Made by a program: the position numbers and the translations under genes. A stretch of 31,376 bases of DNA from NCBI GenBank assembly GCA_964643965.1, contig CAZXVH010000057.1, positions 1-31,376 of the forward strand, written 5' to 3'. The DNA comes from GCA-2746795 sp964643965 (lineage in GTDB: Bacteria > Chloroflexota > Anaerolineae > Promineifilales > Promineifilaceae). Positions 1 through 6,269 of the stretch are shown here, piece by piece. The notes under the pieces were generated by a model, which saw nothing but the letters and a program-made list of their open reading frames with translations, did not search any database and was not told the DNA's origin. Positions within the stretch are counted from its first letter, which is position 1. The number at the start of each line of letters is the position of its first letter.

Positions 1-66
1 CACTGTCCACTGTCCACTGTCCACTGTCCACTGTCCACTGTTCACTGTCCACTGTCTACTGTTCAC
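1..66. repeat. Heptanucleotide tandem array, CACTGTC unit
   Basis: About nine 7-bp units in phase, mostly CACTGTC with CACTGTT and TACTGTT variants. The array runs off the left window edge and ends about three bases from the cysD stop codon (69-71, minus strand). The same unit family recurs at 17942-17983 and, in inverted arrangement, at 21723-21785. It is not CRISPR-like, because there are no spacers. Confidence 0.9.
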
Positions 67-68
67 TT

Positions 69-965
69 TTAAAAATACCCTTGCTTCTTCCGGTCTTCCA
101 TGGCGGCTTCAGAGCGTTTGTCATCGGCGCGGGCGCCCCGTTCGGTGACGCGGGCGGCGGCTACTTCCTCTACAATGTCATCAATGGTAGCGGCCGGCGA
201 CTCTACTGCACCGGTACAAGTCATATCGCCGATGGTGCGGAAACGCACTGTTTTATGCTGAACAACTTCGCCCGCTACCGGATACACTACATCTGAGACG
301 GCTAACAGGACGCCATCCCGGTTGATAATATCGCGCTGGTGGGAGAAGTAGAGCGAGGGCAGATCAATGGCTTCCATCTGGAGGTACTGCCATACGTCCA
401 ACTCCGTCCAATTGCTGATGGGGAAAACGCGGAAGTTTTCATTTGGTTTTTTCTGGCCGTTGTAAAGATTCCACAGTTCTGGCCGCTGGTTTTTAGGATC
501 CCATTGGCCGAACTCGTCGCGGTGGGAGAAGAAGCGTTCTTTGGCGCGGGCTTTTTCTTCATCGCGGCGGGCGCCGCCCAGGGCCGCATCCACTTTAAAC
601 TCGGCCAGGGCGTCCAGCAAGGTGACGGTTTGCAGCCCGTTGCGGCTGGCGTAGGGGCCAGTTTCTTCGACAACGCGCCCCTGGTCGATGCTGTCTTGCA
701 CGGTGCGCACTTCCAGGCGAGCGCCCAGCTTGTCTATGAGGGCGTCGCGGAATTTCAAGGTTTCCGGGAAGTTGTGACCGGTGTCGATGTGGAGCAGGGT
801 AAAGGGGATGGGAGCGGGGTAAAATGCTTTCCGCGCCAGGTAAGCCATGATAATGGAGTCTTTACCACCAGAGAACAAGAGAAACGGCCGTTCAAATTGA
901 GCGGCCACTTCTCGCATGACATACACGGCTTCTGATTCTAAAATTTTGAGATGATTATAGTGCAT
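69..965 (-). CDS. cysD: Sulfate adenylyltransferase small subunit (CysD)
   Basis: CysD is the catalytic subunit of ATP sulfurylase. It forms adenosine 5'-phosphosulfate from ATP and sulfate in cytosolic sulfate assimilation, normally together with the GTPase CysN. The 298-residue product matches the usual length of about 300. It carries the PP-loop ATP-pyrophosphatase motif SGGKDS at residues 32-37, the family blocks LLHIDTGHNFPET and GGARRDEEKARAKER, and a C-terminal region rich in charged residues. The ATG is preceded by AAGGA seven bases upstream. No cysN is visible, so it may lie left of the window beyond the repeat array. A -10/-35 pair for this gene (1013-1041) overlaps the divergent cold-shock promoter. 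Confidence 0.95.
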   Translation of the reverse strand: MHYNHLKILESEAVYVMREVAAQFERPFLLFSGGKDSIIMAYLARKAFYPAPIPFTLLHIDTGHNFPETLKFRDALIDKLGARLEVRTVQDSIDQGRVVEETGPYASRNGLQTVTLLDALAEFKVDAALGGARRDEEKARAKERFFSHRDEFGQWDPKNQRPELWNLYNGQKKPNENFRVFPISNWTELDVWQYLQMEAIDLPSLYFSHQRDIINRDGVLLAVSDVVYPVAGEVVQHKTVRFRTIGDMTCTGAVESPAATIDDIVEEVAAARVTERGARADDKRSEAAMEDRKKQGYF

Positions 966-1006
966 TGTTAATCCTTAACTATTTCTCATAGAAAAGAGAC
1001 AAATAG

Positions 1007-1035
1007 TTGACAATTATACTCGTTCAAAGTAAATT
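1007..1035 (+). promoter_or_regulatory. Promoter of first cold-shock unit
   Basis: Perfect TTGACA, 17-bp spacer, TAAATT. The conserved leader block begins nine bases after the -10. The second cold-shock unit has exactly the same geometry (TTGACA, 17 bp, TAAAGT, nine bases), which strongly supports both calls and places the transcript start near 1042. Confidence 0.8.
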
Positions 1036-1041
1036 TATCAG
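1013..1041 (-). promoter_or_regulatory. Predicted cysD promoter
   Basis: On the minus strand the -35 reads CTGATA, then a 17-bp spacer, then a perfect TATAAT. It points into cysD and overlaps almost completely with the plus-strand promoter at 1007-1035, so the two could exclude each other. The call rests on motif match only. Confidence 0.5.
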
Positions 1042-1184
1042 TGCAAGATGTTGTACGTTCTGACTGAGTTACCAAAGAAACGCTGTCCGGACACAAATCT
1101 GGACAGCGTTTTTGTTTGTCTCATTTGTTGGAAACGAAAGACTGATTGTAATTTATTTTTTTGAAAACAAAGGAGTTTTCGACA
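1042..1184 (+). ncRNA. Structured 5' leader of first cold-shock gene
   Basis: This untranslated leader of about 140 nt shares three blocks with the leader of the second csp gene: 1044-1071 (28 nt, identical), a hairpin at 1081-1108, and 1120-1142 (23 nt, identical), before the AGGAG ribosome site at 1171-1175. The hairpin has an 8-bp perfect stem (CGCTGTCC with GGACAGCG) followed by TTTTTGTTT, so it looks like an intrinsic terminator placed before the gene. It may work as an attenuator. Known cold-shock proteins of the CspC/CspE type can melt terminator hairpins, so autoregulation is a reasonable inference. Confidence 0.7.
1081..1117 (+). terminator. Terminator-like hairpin inside csp leader
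   Basis: Stem 1081-1088 with 1101-1108, 12-nt loop, then a T-rich tract. It lies downstream of the predicted transcript start and upstream of the csp start codon, so it is either an attenuator or would make the upstream promoter unproductive. Confidence 0.65.
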
Positions 1185-1391
1185 ATGAGTGAAGTAAAAA
1201 ATGGTACAGTAAAGTGGTTTAATGATCAAAAAGGGTACGGTTTCCTGGAAACAGATGGCGCTGATGTCTTCGTGCATCATTCCGCTATTCAGTCCGAAGG
1301 TTTCCGCAGCCTGGCCGAAGGCGATCACGTAGAGTTTACCGTAGAGCAAGGCCCGAAAGGCCCCGCCGCGGCGAACGTGCGCAAAGTCTAA
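1185..1391 (+). CDS. Cold-shock domain protein, copy 1
   Basis: A single OB-fold cold-shock domain of 68 residues, the standard CspA-family size, which binds single-stranded RNA and DNA and acts as an RNA chaperone. RNP1 is seen as KGYGFLE and RNP2 as VFVHH, after the conserved GTVKWFND opening. The reading frame stays open to a TTG at 1161, but I chose the ATG at 1185 because AGGAG lies nine bases upstream and the paralogue starts at the same residue. It differs from copy 2 at only a few positions. It has its own promoter, leader and terminator, so the two copies are independent tandem transcription units. Confidence 0.95.
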   Translation: MSEVKNGTVKWFNDQKGYGFLETDGADVFVHHSAIQSEGFRSLAEGDHVEFTVEQGPKGPAAANVRKV

Positions 1392-1415
1392 GCTACACCA
1401 AAATCAACTTTACAA

Positions 1416-1446
1416 AAAAGGTCAGCCTTGCGCTGGCCTTTTTTAT
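1416..1446 (+). terminator. Terminator of first csp gene
   Basis: AAGGTCAGC pairs with GCTGGCCTT (nine pairs, one G-T wobble) across a 5-nt loop and is followed by a run of T. It starts about 25 bases after the stop codon. Confidence 0.85.
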
Positions 1447-1629
1447 TTGCCAGTTTCCGGCCAATCGGCGCCACCCTAGTCATGGGCGCCACCATGCCCT
1501 TTGCGCGGGAATGGTTTTGGTAATGCCAAAGCTCATAAGGTCACTCTCCTATGGGGCGATTTTAACCGAAACTTACGGGGAAGGGTAACGGCCGTTTATT
1601 AGAATCATGTTGTAAGTGGCGGCACAAAT
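1447..1629. other. Spacer between the two csp units
   Basis: No gene is supported here. It contains one AACGGCCGTT palindrome (1587-1596) and a nearby direct repeat of GGCGCCACC. Everything else between the two csp genes is terminator, promoter and leader. Confidence 0.5.
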
Positions 1630-1658
1630 TTGACAGGATGTCAACTCCACTGTAAAGT
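1630..1658 (+). promoter_or_regulatory. Promoter of second cold-shock unit
   Basis: Perfect TTGACA, 17-bp spacer, TAAAGT, with the conserved leader beginning nine bases after the -10, as in the first unit. Predicted start near 1665. Confidence 0.8.
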
Positions 1659-1664
1659 TCCAGC

Positions 1665-1808
1665 TACAAGATGTTGTACGTTCTGACTGAGTTATTGTAA
1701 ACGCTGTCTGGTATTACAAAACTGGGCAGCTTTTTTTGCCTCATTTGTTGGAAACGAAAGACGAATTGTAAATTTACTTTTTTTTAGGAAACAAAGGAGT
1801 TTTCAACA
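1665..1808 (+). ncRNA. Structured 5' leader of second cold-shock gene
   Basis: This leader holds the same blocks in the same order as copy 1: 1667-1694 identical to 1044-1071, a hairpin at 1703-1730, and 1740-1762 identical to 1120-1142. The hairpin sequence differs from copy 1 but nine consecutive positions still pair, with three G-T wobbles, and are followed by seven T. Conserved pairing despite changed sequence suggests selection on the structure. Confidence 0.7.
1703..1737 (+). terminator. Terminator-like hairpin inside second csp leader
   Basis: GCTGTCTGG pairs with CTGGGCAGC, using wobble pairs, across a 10-nt loop and is followed by TTTTTTT. It is placed as in copy 1, before the gene. 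Confidence 0.6.
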
Positions 1809-2015
1809 ATGAGCGAAGTTAAAATTGGCACAGTTAAATGGTTTAATGATCAAAAAGGGTATGGCTTCCTGGAAACAGACGGCCCGGACGTATTCGTCCA
1901 CCACAACGCCATCCAGGGCGAAGGTTACAAGAGCCTCAAAGAAGGCGACCGCGTTGAGTTTACCGTGGAACAAGGCCAAAAAGGCCCCGCCGCCGCCAAC
2001 GTGCGCAAACTATAA
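1809..2015 (+). CDS. Cold-shock domain protein, copy 2
   Basis: A 68-residue CspA-family RNA chaperone, nearly identical to copy 1, with RNP1 KGYGFLE and RNP2 VFVHH. Many differences between the copies are silent or conservative, so the duplication is not recent or both copies are under selection. AGGAG precedes the ATG at the same spacing as in copy 1. It has its own promoter, leader and terminator. Confidence 0.95.
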   Translation: MSEVKIGTVKWFNDQKGYGFLETDGPDVFVHHNAIQGEGYKSLKEGDRVEFTVEQGQKGPAAANVRKL

Positions 2016-2053
2016 TCTATAAGCAATCAATAGATTGCAAACGATAGATTGAC

Positions 2054-2083
2054 AAAAGGCCAGCATATTGCTGGCCTTTTTTT
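2054..2083 (+). terminator. Terminator of second csp gene
   Basis: AAAAGGCCAGC pairs perfectly with GCTGGCCTTTT across a 5-nt loop and runs into a T tract. A strong intrinsic terminator. Confidence 0.9.
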
Positions 2084-2114
2084 ATACCTCCTGCCCAAAA
2101 ACTTCCTGGAACCA

Positions 2115-2143
2115 TTGGCAACTTCCCCCATGCCGAGTATGAT
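2115..2143 (+). promoter_or_regulatory. Predicted fbp promoter
   Basis: TTGGCA, 17-bp spacer, TATGAT, about 43 bases upstream of the fbp ATG. It fits the sigma-70-type pattern of the two csp promoters. Motif match only. Confidence 0.6.
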
Positions 2144-2185
2144 GAGAGCATCTTATCGTTCAGACAGTATACCCACAAAACCATT

Positions 2186-4147
2186 ATGACTATTTCACCT
2201 GAAAAACAAGCCTACCTGGAACTGCTGGCCCAACAATATCCCACCATCCAAGCCGCCTCCACCGAAATCATCAACCTGACTGCCCGAATGCAACTGCCCA
2301 AAGGCACCGAGCATTTTATTTCCGACATTCACGGCGAATATGAAGCGTTCCATCATGTCCTTAAAAATGGTTCCGGTTCAATTATGCGCCGCATCCATGA
2401 ACTGTTTGTGTATGAGATGACGGAGCAGGAAAAACGTGATCTGGCTACGCTTATTTACTATCCTGAGCGGAAATTGACGCAGTTGTTGGCGCATACCGAT
2501 GACGCCGCCGCCTGGTTCCGCATCACCTTATTCCGGCTGATCAAATTGTGCCGCTCTCTGGCTTCTAAGTACACACGCGCTGATGTACGGGCGGCGCTGC
2601 CCCCTGATTTTGCCCTCATCATTGAAGAACTGCTGCATGAACAAGAAGGCGCCAACAATAAACACGACTATTTCTTGAGCATCATTGACACCATCATTAC
2701 CCTGGATCAGGCGGACGAATTCATCGAAGCGCTGTCAGCGTTGATTCAACGGCTGGCTATCGCTCGCCTGCATGTGATTGGGGATGTGTATGATCGCGGG
2801 CCAGGCGCACACATCATCATGGATACGCTAATGGCTTATCACAACCTGGATATTCAGTGGGGCAATCATGACATTGTGTGGATGGGGGCAGCGGCCGGCA
2901 GCGCCGCTTGCATGGCAAATGTGGTGCGCACGGCGCTGCGTTACGCCAATATGGAAACGCTGCAAAATGGTTATGCGATAAGTCTGCTGCCATTGGCAAC
3001 CTTTGCCATGAGCGCTTACCAGGATGATCCCTGCACCCTCTTCTATCCCAAAACCTCAGACGATGAAGAATACACAGAAAACGAACTACAATTGATGGCA
3101 AAGATGCAAAAAGCTATCGCCATCATCCAGTTCAAATTGGAAGCGCAGATCATTCAGCGCCGTCCCAATTTTCAGATGGAAGATCGGCTGCTGTTTGATA
3201 AAATTGATTATAAAAACGGCACGATTTGCCTGAATGGGCAAGATTATCTCTTGCGTGATTCGCTGTTCCCTACCATCGATCCCGCCCATCCTTACCAATT
3301 GACGGCCGAAGAAGAAAGCACGGTTCAAAAGTTGCAACAAACTTTTGCCATCAGCGACAAATTACAGCAGCATGTCCGTTTTCTTTTTTCTAAAGGCAGT
3401 ATGTACCTGGTTTACAACGGCAACCTGCTCTATCATGGCTGCATTACTCTGGAATCAGACGGCTCGTTTATGTCAACCACTGTTGAGGGGCGTGAATATA
3501 AGGGGCGGGCCTTTATGGACCGGCTGGATCAGCTGGCGCGACGGGGCTATTTCAGCAGTGATGCAGAAGAAAAGTTGTACGGGCAGGATATTCTTTGGTA
3601 TTTGTGGACGGGGGCCAAGTCGCCGATTTTTGGCAAGAATAAGATGGCGACGTTTGAACGCTATTTTATTGTGGACGAATCAACCCATCGGGAAGAAAAG
3701 AATCCTTATTATGCGCTGAGGGATGAGGAAGAAACGGCCGTTTCCATCCTAAAAGAGTTCGGTCTCAACCCCGATACCGCCCACATCGTTAACGGGCATG
3801 TGCCGGTGCAGGTGAAGAAAGGAGAAAGCCCCATTAAGGCGAACGGCAAGCTGCTGGTCATCGATGGCGGTTTTGCCAAAGCGTATCAGGGCATCACCGG
3901 CATCGCCGGCTACAGTCTGATCTACAACTCGTATGGCCTGCTGTTGACCTCCCACGCCCCGTTTGAATCGGCGCAGCAAGCCATCGAGGAAAACGCCGAT
4001 ATGCAGACGCGCACCGAAATTCTGGAACGCAACCGGGTGCGCATCCGCGTCAAGGATACGGACGAGGGACGGGAAATTCAGCAGAAGATTGATCATTTGC
4101 AGGATTTGTTAAAGGCGTATCGGGCGGGGGTGATTAAAGAGGGGTAG
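2186..4147 (+). CDS. fbp: Fructose-1,6-bisphosphatase class III
   Basis: This enzyme hydrolyses fructose-1,6-bisphosphate to fructose-6-phosphate in gluconeogenesis. It belongs to the Firmicutes-type class III family, which has a calcineurin-like metallophosphatase fold and is unrelated to classes I and II. The 653-residue length is typical (about 640-670). Metal-binding blocks are visible in order: FISDIHGEYEAF (about 44-55), VIGDVYDRGPG (about 197), WGNHDIVWMG (about 225) and, near the C-terminus, VNGHVPVQVKKGESP. The C-terminal GGFAKAYQGITGIAGYSL block is also family-typical. No clear ribosome site precedes the ATG. It is monocistronic and convergent with the ABC-F gene. Confidence 0.95.
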   Translation: MTISPEKQAYLELLAQQYPTIQAASTEIINLTARMQLPKGTEHFISDIHGEYEAFHHVLKNGSGSIMRRIHELFVYEMTEQEKRDLATLIYYPERKLTQLLAHTDDAAAWFRITLFRLIKLCRSLASKYTRADVRAALPPDFALIIEELLHEQEGANNKHDYFLSIIDTIITLDQADEFIEALSALIQRLAIARLHVIGDVYDRGPGAHIIMDTLMAYHNLDIQWGNHDIVWMGAAAGSAACMANVVRTALRYANMETLQNGYAISLLPLATFAMSAYQDDPCTLFYPKTSDDEEYTENELQLMAKMQKAIAIIQFKLEAQIIQRRPNFQMEDRLLFDKIDYKNGTICLNGQDYLLRDSLFPTIDPAHPYQLTAEEESTVQKLQQTFAISDKLQQHVRFLFSKGSMYLVYNGNLLYHGCITLESDGSFMSTTVEGREYKGRAFMDRLDQLARRGYFSSDAEEKLYGQDILWYLWTGAKSPIFGKNKMATFERYFIVDESTHREEKNPYYALRDEEETAVSILKEFGLNPDTAHIVNGHVPVQVKKGESPIKANGKLLVIDGGFAKAYQGITGIAGYSLIYNSYGLLLTSHAPFESAQQAIEENADMQTRTEILERNRVRIRVKDTDEGREIQQKIDHLQDLLKAYRAGVIKEG

Positions 4148-4258
4148 TTGATCCTCACTCCTGAAGACGAGTAGGGAGGAACGGCAATCGAAGTGGGGTG
4201 GCGGGTATTGCTTGGAGAAGGCTGGGATGGAGGTGTTGCGGTATAACGGCCGTTTCCT

Positions 4259-5896
4259 CTAAATCCGCATATTCTCCCGCCCGCGATAATACTCATCTCG
4301 CAGCGCCAGCACCCCCGGATCCGCCACGTACTCTTCCAGGCGCATACGCCGGTCTATGACGCCGCCTGGCGTAATTTCCACAATGCGGTTGGCAATGGTA
4401 TCCACAAACTGGTAATCGTGGGAGGTGAACAGGATCACACCGGGGAAGTTAATCAAGCCATCGTTAACGGCCGTTATCGCTTCCAGGTCCAGGTGATTGG
4501 TCGGTTCATCCAGCACCAGGGCATTGGCCCCACTGAGCATCATCCGCGCCAACATACAGCGCACCTTCTCCCCGCCAGACAAGACCCGCGCCGATTTCAA
4601 CGCCTCCTCCCCTGAAAACAGCATCCGCCCCAGATAACCACGCACAAACGACTCGCTGTCATCTGTCAGCGAATATTGGCGCAGCCAATCCACCAGGTTC
4701 ACATCGGTGTCAAAATAAGCGGCATTCTCCTTGGGGAAGTAAGCGGGCGTAATCGTCGTACCCCATTTAAATGAACCGGCATCCGGCTCCAATTCTCCCA
4801 TCAACAGCTGAAACAAGGTCGTCTTCACCAAATCATTGGGACCGATGAAGGCAATCTTATCATCGGGACTGACCGACAAACTGAACGCTTGCAGCAACGG
4901 CCGTTCTTCCCCCATCACACTCACCTGCTCCACATCCAAAATCACCTTGCCGCACGGCCGTTCCGGTTTGAAATCCACATAAGGAAAGCGGCGCGAGGAA
5001 ACCGGTAAATCATCAATGGTCAACTTTTCAATGAGCTTCTTGCGCGAGGTGGCCTGACGCGACTTGGAAGCATTGGCGCTAAAGCGGCGCACAAACTCCT
5101 CCAAATCCTTGATCCGGTCAATGCGTTTTTTCTCTTCGCCTTTTCGCTGCGTTTGGGTTAACTGGCTGGCCTGATACCAAAAGTCATAGTTGCCTACATA
5201 TAGTTGAATCTTGCCAAAATCAATATCGGCGATGTGGGTGCAGACATTGTTCAAAAAGTGCCGGTCATGGGAGACTACGATCACCGTATTAGGAAAGCGG
5301 AACAAAAAATCTTCCAGCCAGGCGATAGACGCCAAATCCAGTTGATTGGTCGGTTCATCGAGCAGCAAAATGTCCGGATTGCCAAACAAGGCTTGCGCCA
5401 ACAGCACCCGCACCTTGTGGCTGGCTTCCAGTTCATGCATCTTTAAGGCGTGGAACGACTCATCCAGCCCCAAATTACTGAGCAACACAGCCGCTTCTGC
5501 TTCGGCGTCGTAGCCATTCATCTCGGCCAATTCCATCTCCAGTTCGGCCGCCCGCAGCCCATCGGCCTCAGAAAAATCCGGCTGGCTATAAATCGCTTCC
5601 CGTTCTTGCAGCACCTCATGCAGGCGCGGATAACCCATGATCACCGTCTCTAAAACCTGGTGATCTTCAAAGGCAAACTGGTCTTGCTGTAACAGGGCAA
5701 TGCGCTCGTTGACGGCGGTAGAAATGTCGCCTTTGTTGGCTTCCAGTTCCCCCGCCATCACTTTGAGCAAGGTCGATTTGCCTGCCCCGTTAGGACCAAT
5801 TAAGCCGTAGCAGTTGCCCGGCAGAAATTTGAGATTGACGTCTTTAAATAAAGTCCGCTGACCAAAGGTCACGGAAACATTGTGAATAGCTAACAC
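4259..5896 (-). CDS. ABC-F family ATPase, YbiT-like, degenerate second P-loop
   Basis: A cytosolic tandem-ATPase protein of the ABC-F family, which acts on ribosomes (translation factors or antibiotic-resistance proteins) and has no membrane part. NBD1 has Walker A GPNGAGKST (34-42), the YbiT-style non-canonical signature before KVRVLLAQALF, Walker B LLLDEPTNQLDL and switch VVSHD. NBD2 has LSGGEKVRCMLARMML, LVLDEPTNHLDL and FTSHD, but its Walker A reads GPNDLVKTT (about 352-360) in place of GxNGxGKTT. I chose a GTG start at 5896 (AGGAG ten bases upstream, then L-A-I-H-N) over the upstream frame-open ATG at 5941. That gives 545 residues. The exact substrate or ribosomal role is not predictable. 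Confidence 0.9.
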   Translation of the reverse strand: MLAIHNVSVTFGQRTLFKDVNLKFLPGNCYGLIGPNGAGKSTLLKVMAGELEANKGDISTAVNERIALLQQDQFAFEDHQVLETVIMGYPRLHEVLQEREAIYSQPDFSEADGLRAAELEMELAEMNGYDAEAEAAVLLSNLGLDESFHALKMHELEASHKVRVLLAQALFGNPDILLLDEPTNQLDLASIAWLEDFLFRFPNTVIVVSHDRHFLNNVCTHIADIDFGKIQLYVGNYDFWYQASQLTQTQRKGEEKKRIDRIKDLEEFVRRFSANASKSRQATSRKKLIEKLTIDDLPVSSRRFPYVDFKPERPCGKVILDVEQVSVMGEERPLLQAFSLSVSPDDKIAFIGPNDLVKTTLFQLLMGELEPDAGSFKWGTTITPAYFPKENAAYFDTDVNLVDWLRQYSLTDDSESFVRGYLGRMLFSGEEALKSARVLSGGEKVRCMLARMMLSGANALVLDEPTNHLDLEAITAVNDGLINFPGVILFTSHDYQFVDTIANRIVEITPGGVIDRRMRLEEYVADPGVLALRDEYYRGRENMRI

Positions 5897-5978
5897 TGTA
5901 AATTTTCTCCTAAACTCTATATGAAGGAGGGAGCATAACACAAACGGCGGGGGAAAGCTGGAAAATGTCTATGACTTT

Positions 5979-6096
5979 CCTGCTATTTTCATAATGGGAA
6001 ACGGCCGTTCCTGCACCTGTGGCAATCGCGGCTGTTTAGAGGCGGTGGCGAGTACGTCTGCCATTTTTGAACTGTTTTCCAGAGCAAGATTTAAGA
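5979..6096 (+). pseudogene. Remnant of a ROK-family sugar kinase or repressor
   Basis: In the frame of 5994, residues NGRSCTCGNRGCLEAVAS match the ROK zinc-binding signature CxCGxxGCLE and its flanks. Nothing before or after resembles the rest of a ROK protein: no N-terminal ATP-binding block and no sugar-binding EHG motif. I therefore read it as a small relic of a lost ROK gene. An AACGGCCGTT palindrome overlaps the NGR residues. A chance match is possible but unlikely, given the run of signature cysteines and glycines. Confidence 0.5.
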
Positions 6097-6269
6097 TGGC
6101 CTGTAAGTTGACGCCAGTAATCTTGTTTTTTGATGCATACAAATACATTGCCTTCATTCATCAAAGCTTTGACTCCACTTCAGTTTACCATCCATCCCCT
6201 CTTGCATAAATCGTGGCAATATTGTGGCAGGGTAAGCTCATAAAAATCTCCCCATAACCAGGTGCATAT
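6097..6269. other. Upstream region of the NRPS gene
   Basis: AT-richer than its neighbours. I found no well-spaced -35/-10 pair and no operator-like repeat. A weak ribosome site (AGGTG) lies about five bases before the NRPS ATG. Short open frames on either strand show no recognisable protein. Confidence 0.3.

Noticed and set aside
1..66. CRISPR array
   Set aside because: Units are 7 bp, directly adjacent with no spacers, and no cas genes are present.
339..935. 198-codon plus-strand frame opposite cysD
   Set aside because: Shadow of cysD, with no motif or ribosome site.
1044..1071. E. coli-type cold box in the csp leaders
   Set aside because: The conserved block contains GTACGTTCTGAC but does not match the UGACGUACAGA cold box convincingly. 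I kept only the claim of a conserved leader.
5969..6157. Minus-strand small protein beginning MKAMYLYASKNK
   Set aside because: It overlaps the ROK relic, has no ribosome site or family resemblance, and its C-terminal half is antisense to the ROK signature.
6202..6250. Sigma-70 promoter for the NRPS gene (TTGCAT, TTGTGG, CATAAA boxes)
   Set aside because: No pair has acceptable 16-18 bp spacing, so no promoter is called.
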